Positions 10,207 to 19,411 of a DNA stretch of 33,710 nucleotides are shown piece after piece. The DNA is from Acidobacteriota bacterium (lineage in GTDB: Bacteria; Acidobacteriota; Terriglobia; Terriglobales; Acidobacteriaceae), in assembly GCA_021804655.1 (NCBI GenBank), contig JAJZHE010000010.1, forward strand, positions 1-33,710, in the 5' to 3' direction. The stretch's first letter is position 1, and the number at the start of each line of letters is the position of its first letter. A model generated the notes under the pieces. That model was not told the DNA's origin. It saw only the letters and a list, made by a program, of their open reading frames with translations, and made no database searches. The position numbers were made by a program, and so were the translations under genes.

Positions 10207-11154
10207 ATGCTGCATAAACGCCATTACATTCTGTTTGTTTCGCGGGATGACGATGGCCGCGTTCGCAAGATTCCCGTGCCCATGCATTACTTTTACGGTT
10301 TTGTGGCAGCGGCGCTGGTGGGGGCTTTCACCATCATGGGGCTGGCCGGCTCGTACACGCGCATGCTGCTGAAGACAGAGAGCTTCAACCAGATGCGCCA
10401 GGAGCGCGAGCAACTGCGGCAGAATTACCGGCAGATGGCGCAGATCGCTCATGACCGTGATGTCCAGGTCGCCTCACTGGGCGCGATTGCCGGAGAAGTT
10501 TCTACGATCTACGGCCTGAAGTCCAATCACGGACCCTCACGGCAGGCGAATCCGACACCGGCCTCGCTGGCTCTGGCCGACACCATGAGTCCGCAGCAGG
10601 TCAAACAATCCTTCGACGAGTTTTATGCTTTGCGGACGCAGGCGCTCAGCGGAAAGGTTGCGCGCGCCCTGGAAACTGGCCTCGACCCCGACGTCGTAAG
10701 CGGGCTGAATGACTGGACGCAGCTTGCCGACGTACCGTCGATGTGGCCGGTCGAAGGGCCTGTCACCTCCAGCTTTGGGGAGCGTGTCGATCCATTCAAC
10801 GGCGAGGGAGAGTTCCACACCGGCATCGATATCTCCGCACCAAGCGGAACACCCGTGCGCGCAACCGGCGATGGCGTCGTACAGTTGGCGGGTGAAGAAT
10901 CCGGCTACGGTCGCCAGATCGTCCTCGATCACGGCCATGGCGTCAGGACAACGTATGGACATCTGTCGGCGATCGGTGTCATGCCCGGTCAGTCGGTGAC
11001 GCGAGGACAGATTATTGGCTATGTTGGACGTTCGGGGCGCGCAACTGGACCGAATCTGCACTATGAGGTGCGCATCAACAATGTGCCCGTCAATCCTCAC
11101 AAATACCTGCGATTGACCTATGAGCAGGCCAGCGCGGAGTATCAACAGAAGTGA
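10207..11154 (+). CDS. M23 (LytM-type) family metallopeptidase, membrane anchored
   Basis: GEFHTGIDISAPSGTPVRATGDGVV...GYGRQIVLDHGHGVRTTYGHLS...GRATGPNLHYEVRINNVPVNPHKYL; start at MLHKRHYILF. Confidence 0.93.
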   Translation: MLHKRHYILFVSRDDDGRVRKIPVPMHYFYGFVAAALVGAFTIMGLAGSYTRMLLKTESFNQMRQEREQLRQNYRQMAQIAHDRDVQVASLGAIAGEVSTIYGLKSNHGPSRQANPTPASLALADTMSPQQVKQSFDEFYALRTQALSGKVARALETGLDPDVVSGLNDWTQLADVPSMWPVEGPVTSSFGERVDPFNGEGEFHTGIDISAPSGTPVRATGDGVVQLAGEESGYGRQIVLDHGHGVRTTYGHLSAIGVMPGQSVTRGQIIGYVGRSGRATGPNLHYEVRINNVPVNPHKYLRLTYEQASAEYQQK

Positions 11155-11238
11155 GCGCTTCGGTCTGACCGGAGCTTCCGGGATCACGAAAAAACTCAAC
11201 CCTGCCGAAGCCTGCCTGGCGTCATTCGTTGCCGTTGC

Positions 11239-12000
11239 TCACTCCGGCTTGTGTCTCTTCTCCGCGCGCCGCAACAGAAATCCCACGGACTGCATTCCTG
11301 TCGCCGCCACAATGCAAGCGGCAACCACGGCGACGAATTGCGCCTTCTGTTTCTCCATCGTCTGGTATCCGATTCCATGCGCCGCAGCCAGCGCAAAAGC
11401 CGCATAATTCCATCGCTGCAACCGTTTCCATCCCGGCGTACCCAGACGACGCAGCGCCCAGTCGCTGGAAGTGGCCAGCAGTGCCAACACAACGAGCGCG
11501 CTGCCCAAACCCGTAAAGTTGTTGAAGCCAAAAAGATCATGCCGCAGCGGCAACCAGTGCCCATGCTCCTGCGGGCCATAGACGTAATAGAGCCACGGCC
11601 GTCCCCGCAGGTGAACGCACTGTCCCACTCCCGTATGCAGCAGCGCCAGTGCGCCGGCCCATATCCCAAGATCGCGGCGCAGATCGCTCGATACCGGATT
11701 CCGCCTGCCCGTCAGCACATTCCAGGGGCCTGTCATCAGCGATAAAGCCAGCAGAGCGATCGCCACATACGCCGTTGCAAAGCTCAGTCGCGTGATCGGA
11801 TCGGGATATGGCCGCGTGCAGTCAAGTACAGCTACTGTCGTCCCGCTCAGCAACGCCAACGGCAGATGATGCCGCACCAGCCTTCGCCGCATCCGCTCAA
11901 CTGCTGCTCGCGGGCGAAGAACCACTCGCTCGTCACGCAGAGTCTGCCGCCCGCGCGCATCCATGCCATGGTCTTCCATTCGACACATCCCAGATACCAC
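11239..12000 (-). CDS. Ferric reductase-like transmembrane domain protein (YedZ/MsrQ-like heme membrane protein)
   Basis: Multi-TM with RRDLGIWAGALALLHTGVGQCVH and RWNYAAFALAAAHGIGYQ histidine-bearing helices. Start uncertain. Confidence 0.7.
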   Translation of the reverse strand: MVSGMCRMEDHGMDARGRQTLRDERVVLRPRAAVERMRRRLVRHHLPLALLSGTTVAVLDCTRPYPDPITRLSFATAYVAIALLALSLMTGPWNVLTGRRNPVSSDLRRDLGIWAGALALLHTGVGQCVHLRGRPWLYYVYGPQEHGHWLPLRHDLFGFNNFTGLGSALVVLALLATSSDWALRRLGTPGWKRLQRWNYAAFALAAAHGIGYQTMEKQKAQFVAVVAACIVAATGMQSVGFLLRRAEKRHKPE

Positions 12001-12189
12001 AGACAGATTACCCCATGGTGCGACTTCAACCGGAGATCCACGGCTTGCTCACACGATAGGGCAATGGTGCGGCAGGCTGATTCATTCAGAGCAGAAGCAA
12101 GGAGCAAAGCACTCTGGGTGTCCATGAGCAACCGCCGACGAAGAAATGCAGCGATCTCACCAGTGCATATCTGCGGCTTGCCGACGACG

Positions 12190-14229
12190 CTACCCAGCAT
12201 CCCCGCGGCAGATCGCCACAATCGCCGGACCGTAGTGATCCACTTTCGCCGGGCCGATCCCATGCACCGAACCGAGCGCGGCAAGACTTCGCGGCCCAGC
12301 CAAAACCACGTTTTGCAGCGTCGCATCCGTCAGCACAAAAAAGGCCGGCTTGCCCGCAGTCGCTGCCTCGGCCTTGCGCCATGCCCGCAGCCGGCTGTCC
12401 AACTCCGCCTGCGCAGGCGTCAACTTCACATGCGCACCATTGCCCCTGCCAGGAGCCGCATTCGACGACTGCGGCTTCTGGCGGCGCACAGCCGCACCCC
12501 GCGAAGCACTCTCCTCGTTCGCGCGCAGAAAGACGGTCAGCGGCTCCGCCTCGGTCCAGTTTCGCCCTTCATGCGTCAGCGCCACCTTGCGAAAAGTCAC
12601 CTCCCGACCCTCCGGACTCTTCCACGATTCCACTGTCAAATTGACCAGGCCAGCCCGAGCCAACCCATCCAGCAGCATGTCAAAGACGCGTCGCTCTCCC
12701 TCCACACCTGACTCCGTCTGCAGCCGCCCTGCTGATCGCGATCCGCTCGCTTGCAGCTCTCGCAAAATCCGCCGCAGTTGCCGCGCCTCATCCGGACCTG
12801 ACTCCACAAACGGCACTGCCTCTGCCGTCTCAGGAGAGCAAAAATCGCAGTGCCCACAGGGTGATCCCGGCTTGTCGCCGAAATGCCGCACCAACGCCGA
12901 CATCCGGCACTGTGCCGTCTCCGCAAACGCCACCATGTCGCCCAACTGCACCCTCCGGTGCTCTCTTTGCGTCTGATATTCCGCGCGCCATTGATCCGCA
13001 TCCTGCTTCCGCAGCAAGCCTCGCACTCGACCCTGCACATCGAATGCCGCCACCCCCTGCGCCGCCAGCTTGTCCATCGCCCGTCCAAACATTGCGGGAT
13101 CCATCTTCAGCTTTGCCCACACATCCTCCGGCTCCTGAAATTCCTCCGTCAGTGCTCGACCCACGCGCGCCAGTTCCTCCACCGCCGGATAATCGCGATC
13201 AAAGAAACTCTCATGCATCTTGCGGTCGGCAAAACTGTGCAGCAGAATGGCCCGCGATCGATGCCCATCGCGCCCAGCTCGCCCCACCTCCTGGTAATAC
13301 GCCTCCACTGACCCCGGCAGCGCTGCATGCATCACGGTGCGCACATCCGCCTTGTCGATCCCCATCCCAAATGCAATGGTAGCCACCACGACCTGCACTT
13401 CCCCGGCCTGGAAGCCCCGCTGCACGCGCTCCCGCACCGCCGGACTCAGCCCCGCATGATAAGCAGCGGCAGGAAACTGCCCATTGAATATCTCTGCCAT
13501 CTCCTCGGCCGCCTTGCGCGATGGCGCATACACGATCGCGGGCCGCGTCTCCGCCGCCTTCAGATATTTCCCAATGAAATCGTTGCGCTGAGGCTTCGAC
13601 ATCTCGACGATTTCCAGCGCCAGGTTCTCCCGGCGAAAACCATGCACAAACAGCGCCGGTTCCACCAGCCGCAGTTGCGTCACAATGTCCTGCTGCACCC
13701 GCGGCGTCGCCGTCGCCGTCAACGCAATAATCGGCGCTGGACGCAACAAGGGCAGCCACTCGCCCAGCGTCCGGTAGTCGGGACGAAAATCGTGTCCCCA
13801 CCCGGAAATGCAGTGCGCTTCATCCACTGCAATCAGTGCCGGCGTCCGTCGCGCCAGCATCTCCGGAAACCCCGGCACCCGTAATCTCTCGGGCGCGATA
13901 AACAGAAATTGCAGCGTGCCATCCAGATACTCCCTGCACGCCTGCCGCGCTGCCTCGCGCGACAGCCCGGAGTGGATGCACGCCGCCCGCAGACCATGCG
14001 ATGCCAGTCGTGTCGCCTGGTCGTCCATCAGCGCAATCAGCGGACTGACCACCAACGCTGGGCCGCCACGCGCGAGCGCCGGCAACTGATAGCAGATGCT
14101 CTTCCCCGCTCCGGTCGGCATCACCAGCAGCGCGTCGCGACCGCCAGCCACAGCATGGCAGACCGCTTCCTGATTCTCTCGGAATCCCGAAAATCCAAAT
14201 GTGCTTTTAAGCAGTGAAACCAGGTCCAT
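12190..14229 (-). CDS. recQ: RecQ family ATP-dependent DNA helicase
   Basis: LVMPTGAGKSICYQLPAL, AVDEAHCISGWGHDFRPDY, ALTATATPRV, GRAGRDG, Zn-binding CRMSALVRHFGDKPGSPCGHCDFC, C-terminal HRDC-like region. Confidence 0.95.
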   Translation of the reverse strand: MDLVSLLKSTFGFSGFRENQEAVCHAVAGGRDALLVMPTGAGKSICYQLPALARGGPALVVSPLIALMDDQATRLASHGLRAACIHSGLSREAARQACREYLDGTLQFLFIAPERLRVPGFPEMLARRTPALIAVDEAHCISGWGHDFRPDYRTLGEWLPLLRPAPIIALTATATPRVQQDIVTQLRLVEPALFVHGFRRENLALEIVEMSKPQRNDFIGKYLKAAETRPAIVYAPSRKAAEEMAEIFNGQFPAAAYHAGLSPAVRERVQRGFQAGEVQVVVATIAFGMGIDKADVRTVMHAALPGSVEAYYQEVGRAGRDGHRSRAILLHSFADRKMHESFFDRDYPAVEELARVGRALTEEFQEPEDVWAKLKMDPAMFGRAMDKLAAQGVAAFDVQGRVRGLLRKQDADQWRAEYQTQREHRRVQLGDMVAFAETAQCRMSALVRHFGDKPGSPCGHCDFCSPETAEAVPFVESGPDEARQLRRILRELQASGSRSAGRLQTESGVEGERRVFDMLLDGLARAGLVNLTVESWKSPEGREVTFRKVALTHEGRNWTEAEPLTVFLRANEESASRGAAVRRQKPQSSNAAPGRGNGAHVKLTPAQAELDSRLRAWRKAEAATAGKPAFFVLTDATLQNVVLAGPRSLAALGSVHGIGPAKVDHYGPAIVAICRGDAG

Positions 14230-14410
14230 GGCGACTCTTCCATGGTGACATGTCCAGCACAGAAACGGACAGGAGCGCAGGAGATCCCAACCGATGAAGT
14301 TTCAGCCAGCAGCACGATCCAGAGCCGCTTGAGACTGTGCTCGGCGCAAGCAATATCCGAAAAATGAAGATTATTCAGCAGATGCCGAGGCTCTGTTCTC
14401 CATGCTCATG

Positions 14411-14442
14411 GAAGAAAAATCCGCAGCGAGTTTCTGCGGATT
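14411..14442 (-). terminator. Intrinsic terminator downstream of tRNA-Val
   Basis: On the minus strand: AATCCGCAG-aaactcg-CTGCGGATT followed by TTTCTTC; perfect 9-bp stem with T-rich tail. Confidence 0.8.
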
Positions 14443-14487
14443 CGTTACCAGCTTGGACTAGGAGAAAGCGCAGGAATTTGGGGAATA

Positions 14488-14564
14488 TGGTAGGCACGAG
14501 GAGACTCGAACTCCTGACCTCTACCGTGTCAAGGTAGCGCTCTAACCAACTGAGCTACGCGCCT
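14488..14564 (-). tRNA. tRNA-Val (anticodon GAC), CCA encoded
   Basis: Reverse complement AGGCGCGTAGCTCAGTTGGTTAGAGCGCTACCTTGACACGGTAGAGGTCAGGAGTTCGAGTCTCCTCGTGCCTACCA; acceptor, D, anticodon (CTACC-TTGACAC-GGTAG) and T arms all fold. Confidence 0.97.
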
Positions 14565-14665
14565 GTTGCACCTGCTCCTCCAGTGTAGCGCATTTGTTGC
14601 GGTTCCGGGTGCGGCAGCCACGCCAGAGCGGCGACGGGAAATGGGATCGTGTAACATGCTGGGGT

Positions 14666-15340
14666 ATGGGTACGAGCGGGGAAATTTCGGGCCTGAGTGT
14701 CGCCACGATTCCCGGGGAACGGCGCATCAGTCCACTGCGCACCGCGCCGAACCTGCTGACCATGGTCCGCATTGCGCTGACACCTCTGCTCGTCCTGGCG
14801 GTTCTGGAGCGACAGTATCAGGCAGCGTTTCTGATGTTTGCAATCGCGGCCCTGACCGACGCCATGGATGGGCTGCTGGCGCGCTGGCTGGAGCAGCGCA
14901 CCCGCCTGGGCCAGTATCTTGATCCCATCGCCGACAAGATTCTGCTCAGTTCGCTTTTTCTCGTGCTCACGCGCATGGGCGTTCTGAAGACCGAGATCGC
15001 TGCCGTGGTCTTTGGTCGCGATATCGGCATGCTTTGCGTGGCTGCGATTCTCTACTTCAGCACCGGCCTGCGAGACTTTCATCCCACTCTGCTCGGCAAG
15101 GCGAACAGCCTGAGCCAGGTGCTGGCTCTCGGCATGGTACTGCTGAGCCGCATGACCGGCGCACTGGAGTTTGGAAGCTGGATTGGTGCCGGAGAGCGAA
15201 TTGCTCTCGATGCAACCATGCTGCTGACCATCATCTCCGGTTTCCACTACGCCCTGGTGGTCTCGCGTCGTATCGGCACCGTCTACGCAGAACATCCCCT
15301 TGGACCAATACCAGAGGCTCGTCGGGAACGCGCAGCATAG
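14666..15340 (+). CDS. pgsA: CDP-diacylglycerol--glycerol-3-phosphate 3-phosphatidyltransferase / CDP-alcohol phosphatidyltransferase
   Basis: TAPNLLTMVRIALTPLLV and CDP-alcohol motif DAMDGLLARWLEQRTRLGQYLDPIADK. Confidence 0.9.
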   Translation: MGTSGEISGLSVATIPGERRISPLRTAPNLLTMVRIALTPLLVLAVLERQYQAAFLMFAIAALTDAMDGLLARWLEQRTRLGQYLDPIADKILLSSLFLVLTRMGVLKTEIAAVVFGRDIGMLCVAAILYFSTGLRDFHPTLLGKANSLSQVLALGMVLLSRMTGALEFGSWIGAGERIALDATMLLTIISGFHYALVVSRRIGTVYAEHPLGPIPEARRERAA

Positions 15341-15352
15341 ACCACGCGTCAC

Positions 15353-15514
15353 TCACGACTCTTCTGCTTCGGCGGGCGCTTCCACCTCTTCCGCCGCGAT
15401 GTCTCGCAGCTCCGCAGCGTCAAAAATCTCGCCACAGTTCACACATTCCACAAACTCGGCGTCTTCCTCGCGGGAGACAAAACGGACTTGAAGATGCTTG
15501 CACGGGGTGTTCAT
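15353..15514 (-). CDS. Small (53 aa) putative zinc-ribbon protein
   Basis: MNTPCKHLQVRFVSREEDAEFVECVNCGEIFDAAELRDIAAEEVEAPAEAEES; CxH...CxxC ligands and an acidic tail; divergent to the isc operon. Confidence 0.6.
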   Translation of the reverse strand: MNTPCKHLQVRFVSREEDAEFVECVNCGEIFDAAELRDIAAEEVEAPAEAEES

Positions 15515-15676
15515 AAGGTTTCGCGTCTTCACCAAAAGGAAAATGGTGTCTGTGCGCATGATTGTAAAGGGCGCAGAGGACGAGGGAAAGCTGGATTTTG
15601 CGAAAAATGCGAAAAAATTGCCGGAAATGGTTTTAGGGGAAACAAAAGGATTCGTCACCGAAAGATAGCGCCTCCA

Positions 15677-15705
15677 TTGAACTGCGACAAAAATAGTCCT
15701 ATACT
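15677..15705 (+). promoter_or_regulatory. Predicted promoter of the isc operon with an Rrf2/IscR-type dyad in the spacer
   Basis: TTGAAC -17 nt- TATACT; spacer contains GACaaaaatAGTC with the half-site spacing of IscR type-1 boxes. Confidence 0.6.
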
Positions 15706-15802
15706 GGAAACAGGCGAATCCAGCCTGCATTCCGACCAGTTGTTCCGCTCCGGGGAAAGACTGGAATTGAAGCAGAATCGGATTGCTTCGAAGGACGCTT
15801 CC

Positions 15803-16264
15803 ATGCTGAGGTTGACGAAAAAAGCCGACTACGGGCTGATGGCGCTGAAGTATCTGGCCGAGCATCCGGATTCTGTTTCCGTGAGTGCGAAAGACATCGC
15901 AGACACCTATGGAATTCCCCCTCAATTGCTCGCCAAAGTGTTGCAGCGGCTGACGAAAGTGGGACTGCTACGCTCACATGCCGGGATGAATGGCGGCTAT
16001 GAGCTTTCGCGGGGCGCTCAGACGATTTCAGCCTTCGAAGTGATTCACGCGATCGACGGGCCGTTGTTCATTACCTCCTGCACCAAGGGAAGCAAGTCCT
16101 GTGATCTGGAACCAAGCTGCACCATCAAGGAACCGCTGGCGCGTGTCAACGATAGCATCGCCGGCGTGTTGAAGAGCATCAGTATTCATGACATGGCAGA
16201 TTTTGACGTCTCCGCCGGTCATGGCATGGAGTCCCAGCCGCTGGTCATGTTGACGCGTGCCTGA
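15803..16264 (+). CDS. Rrf2 family transcriptional regulator (IscR-like)
   Basis: MLRLTKKADYGLMALKYLAEHP...DIADTYGIPPQLLAKVLQRLTKVGLLRSHAGMNGGYELSR; Cys cluster CTKGSKSCDLEPSC; first gene of the isc operon. Confidence 0.93.
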   Translation: MLRLTKKADYGLMALKYLAEHPDSVSVSAKDIADTYGIPPQLLAKVLQRLTKVGLLRSHAGMNGGYELSRGAQTISAFEVIHAIDGPLFITSCTKGSKSCDLEPSCTIKEPLARVNDSIAGVLKSISIHDMADFDVSAGHGMESQPLVMLTRA

Positions 16265-16356
16265 CTGGGTTGATGCCAGACGGAGATATTTTGTAAACGA
16301 CGCGGAAAAGCGTACCGCTGTATGAGCTAAGCAGAAAGAGTGGAGAGGAATACGCA

Positions 16357-17610
16357 ATGAGCACTGTGACGATCAATCCTGTTGTACCGGCGGGTGTGAC
16401 TCTGCCAATTTATATGGACAATCATGCCACCAGCCCGATGGACCCGCGCGTGCTGGAGGCGATGATGCCGTTCTTCAGCGTGAAATTTGGCAACGCAGCC
16501 AGCCGGAATCACTCCTTTGGCTGGGAGGCGGAGCAGGCCGTGGAGCAGGCGCGTGAGCAGATTGCCCGTCTGATCGGAGCAACCGCCAAGGAGATCATCT
16601 TTACCTCTGGAGCAACGGAGAGCAACAACCTGGCCATCAAGGGCATCGCGGAGATGTATCGCGAGCGCGGCAACCACATCATCACCCAGGTCACTGAGCA
16701 CAAGGCGGTGCTGGACACCTGCAAGCGGCTGGAAAAATACGGCTACCGTGTCACCTATCTGCCCGTGAAGGCCGACGGACTGATCGACATGGACGACCTG
16801 CGCCGCGCCATCGACGACAAGACCGTCCTGGTCACGATCATGAGCGCCAACAACGAGATTGGCGTGGTTCAGCCGATCGCCGAGATTGGCAAGCTCTGCC
16901 ACGAAAAAGGCGTAATCTTCCACACCGATGCGGTGCAGGCGGTGGGCAAGATTCCCATGGACGTGCAGGCGATGAACATCGACGTGCTCTCCCTGACGGC
17001 GCACAAGATTTACGGACCCAAGGGCGTCGGCGCGCTTTACGTCCGTCGTCGCAACCCGCGCGTGCAGATTGCTGCGCAGATTGACGGAGGCGGCCATGAG
17101 CGCGGCATGCGCTCCGGCACGCTGAATGTGCCAGGCATTGTGGGCCTCGGCAAAGCCTGCGCCATCGCACAGGAAGAGATGGCCACCGAAGCCGCGCGGC
17201 TCTGCGCCATGCGCGATCACTTGCGGAAGCGCTTCGAGTCCGAGTTGGATTATGTGGAAGTGAACGGATCATGGGAGCACCGTCTGCCCGGCAACCTGAA
17301 CATGAGCTTCATCTATGTGGAGGGCGAAAGCCTGCTGATGGGCATCAACGACGTGGCCGTATCGAGCGGTTCGGCCTGCACCTCGGCGACCCTCGAACCA
17401 TCCTATGTGCTGAAGGCGCTGGGCCTCGGCGATGACGTCGCGCATAGCTCCATCCGCTTCGGCCTAGGGCGCTTCAACACCATGGCGGAGTGCGATTATG
17501 TGGCCGACAAGGTGATTGGCATTGTGAAGAAGCTGCGCGAGCTTTCGCCGCTCTACGAGATGGTGAAGGACGGAATCGATCTTTCCAAGATCGAGTGGGC
17601 CGCGCACTGA
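16357..17610 (+). CDS. iscS: Cysteine desulfurase
   Basis: [21 protein letters not shown] lysine [20 protein letters not shown], active Cys loop [21 protein letters not shown]. Confidence 0.96.
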   Translation: MSTVTINPVVPAGVTLPIYMDNHATSPMDPRVLEAMMPFFSVKFGNAASRNHSFGWEAEQAVEQAREQIARLIGATAKEIIFTSGATESNNLAIKGIAEMYRERGNHIITQVTEHKAVLDTCKRLEKYGYRVTYLPVKADGLIDMDDLRRAIDDKTVLVTIMSANNEIGVVQPIAEIGKLCHEKGVIFHTDAVQAVGKIPMDVQAMNIDVLSLTAHKIYGPKGVGALYVRRRNPRVQIAAQIDGGGHERGMRSGTLNVPGIVGLGKACAIAQEEMATEAARLCAMRDHLRKRFESELDYVEVNGSWEHRLPGNLNMSFIYVEGESLLMGINDVAVSSGSACTSATLEPSYVLKALGLGDDVAHSSIRFGLGRFNTMAECDYVADKVIGIVKKLRELSPLYEMVKDGIDLSKIEWAAH

Positions 17611-17700
17611 TGCAGCGTTCAGGCAGAGGATTGCGGCATCTCTGTGGTGCCGCGCAGCAGGATCAACAAAAGGTACTGAAAAAACAAGGAGGCTGGAAAC

Positions 17701-18114
17701 ATGGCATATAGCGACAAGGTAGTGGATCACTACAACAATCCCCGCAATGTGGGCACGCTCGACAAGTCCTCGGAAGAAGTGGGCACAGGTCTGGTCGGCG
17801 CGCCGGAGTGCGGCGACGTGATGCGTCTCCAGATTCGCGTCAACCCGGAAACCCAGGTGATCGAAGAGGCCAAATTCAAGACCTTCGGCTGCGGCTCGGC
17901 CATTGCCAGTTCTTCGCTGGCGACCGAGTGGGTGAAGGGCAAGACCGTCTCCGAAGCGCTTGAAATCAAGAACACCGACATCGTGAAGGAGCTGGCGCTT
18001 CCGCCGGTCAAAATTCACTGCTCAGTGCTTGCCGAGGATGCAATTCGCGCGGCGATCGGCGACTGGAAGAAAAAGAACGGCGTCGCAGAAACCGAGGCAG
18101 TCGCAGCGCACTGA
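17701..18114 (+). CDS. iscU: Fe-S cluster assembly scaffold
   Basis: MAYSDKVVDHYNNPRNVG, three conserved Cys (APECGDVM, FGCGSAIASSS, KIHCSVLA) and the LPPVK HscA-recognition motif. Confidence 0.97.
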   Translation: MAYSDKVVDHYNNPRNVGTLDKSSEEVGTGLVGAPECGDVMRLQIRVNPETQVIEEAKFKTFGCGSAIASSSLATEWVKGKTVSEALEIKNTDIVKELALPPVKIHCSVLAEDAIRAAIGDWKKKNGVAETEAVAAH

Positions 18115-18179
18115 GTCCTCTTTTGTGGAGCTTGTCGTGCAGCAGCGCGGCAGCAGTGCGTAGCGCGGAGTAAAAAGCA

Positions 18180-18587
18180 ATGGAGCAGATGGTACAGATC
18201 GGCGCGTCACCCTCGTCCGCCGTGGAGCAATCGGCGATTGCCCCGCAGTCCGGCGGCAAGGGCATTGAAGTGACGCCTCGTGCCGTGGAGCGCATCCGTG
18301 TGGCGATGGCAAAAGAAGGTATTTCGCCATCCCAGGGTGGATTGCGTCTCGGCGTGATGGGCGGCGGATGTTCCGGATTGTCCTACAACATCCGCTTTGA
18401 CACGCAGCCACGCGAGCGGGATCGCATCTTTGAATTTGAGGATGTACGCATCTTTGTCGATCCGAAGAGCTTCATCTACCTGCATGGCATGACGCTGGAT
18501 TATGAACAGACGCTGATGCGACAAGGCTTCAACTTCATCAATCCAAACTCCACGCGCTCCTGTGGATGCGGATCCAGCTTTTCCTGA
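18180..18587 (+). CDS. iscA: Iron-sulfur cluster assembly accessory protein
   Basis: GLRLGVMGGGCSGLSYNIRF...NPNSTRSCGCGSSFS: conserved A-type carrier Cys and CGCG tail. Confidence 0.95.
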   Translation: MEQMVQIGASPSSAVEQSAIAPQSGGKGIEVTPRAVERIRVAMAKEGISPSQGGLRLGVMGGGCSGLSYNIRFDTQPRERDRIFEFEDVRIFVDPKSFIYLHGMTLDYEQTLMRQGFNFINPNSTRSCGCGSSFS

Positions 18588-18722
18588 GCAACGGGCGGCG
18601 CGGGATTGCACACGTGGCTGCCTGCAATCCGTCCTTTCGATCGGTGCCGCAGCCGAACTGCGGCGGTTCTCTTCCGTTTGCCCGCACGGATTACCCCTGA
18701 GAATAGCGTTGAGGATGCAAAG

Positions 18723-19394
18723 ATGAACTGCACAAGCTGCCAAAAGCCGATGCAAGGCTCGCTGCTCGTCTGCGCCGCCTGCGGCGCTGTGCAGGGAGAT
18801 GGCGCAGCCGCAATCGACTACTTTCAGGCTCTGGGCGTGGAGCGAAAGTTTGGCCTGAATGCTGGAGATCTCGAACGGGAGTTTCATCGCCTCAGCCGTC
18901 GCCTGCATCCGGATCGCTTTGTGCGAGCTACCGCTGAGGAGCAGCAGAATTCCCTGCGTGCGACTGCGCTGCTCAACGACGCCTGGCGCACGCTGCGCGA
19001 TCCAGTGGAGCGCGTGGAGTATCTGCTGAAGATCGAAGGTCACGCTGTCGGCGAAGAGCACGCGGGCAAGGGAAAATCCGCTGAGCGTCAGCCACCGCCC
19101 GACCTGCTGGAAGAGGTCTTCGAGTTGAATATGCAACTGGAAGAGTTGCGCATGAGCCAGAAGATGGGCGAGACCGCGGAAGCATCCGTCGTGGCCGATC
19201 TGACTGCGGCTGCAACACGTTTCGAAGCCATGTTGCAGACGGTGGATGAGAGGCTCGCCGTCGAGGGTGCAAAGTGGGATTCAGGAGAATCCAGGGCGCA
19301 GGCTGCGTCGCGGATGATCGAGTTGCTGGATCGTCGGCGCTATGTGCGCAACCTGGTGCGCGATGTGCGCGAAACGCTGAAAACAGCAGCATAA
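18723..19394 (+). CDS. hscB: Fe-S co-chaperone HscB with N-terminal CxxC-CxxC zinc motif
   Basis: J-domain with HPD (RLHPDRF), HscB C-terminal helical domain, N-terminal MNCTSCQKPMQGSLLVCAACGAVQ. Confidence 0.93.
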   Translation: MNCTSCQKPMQGSLLVCAACGAVQGDGAAAIDYFQALGVERKFGLNAGDLEREFHRLSRRLHPDRFVRATAEEQQNSLRATALLNDAWRTLRDPVERVEYLLKIEGHAVGEEHAGKGKSAERQPPPDLLEEVFELNMQLEELRMSQKMGETAEASVVADLTAAATRFEAMLQTVDERLAVEGAKWDSGESRAQAASRMIELLDRRRYVRNLVRDVRETLKTAA

Positions 19395-19411
19395 TTTTTT
19401 GCGGGAGAATC

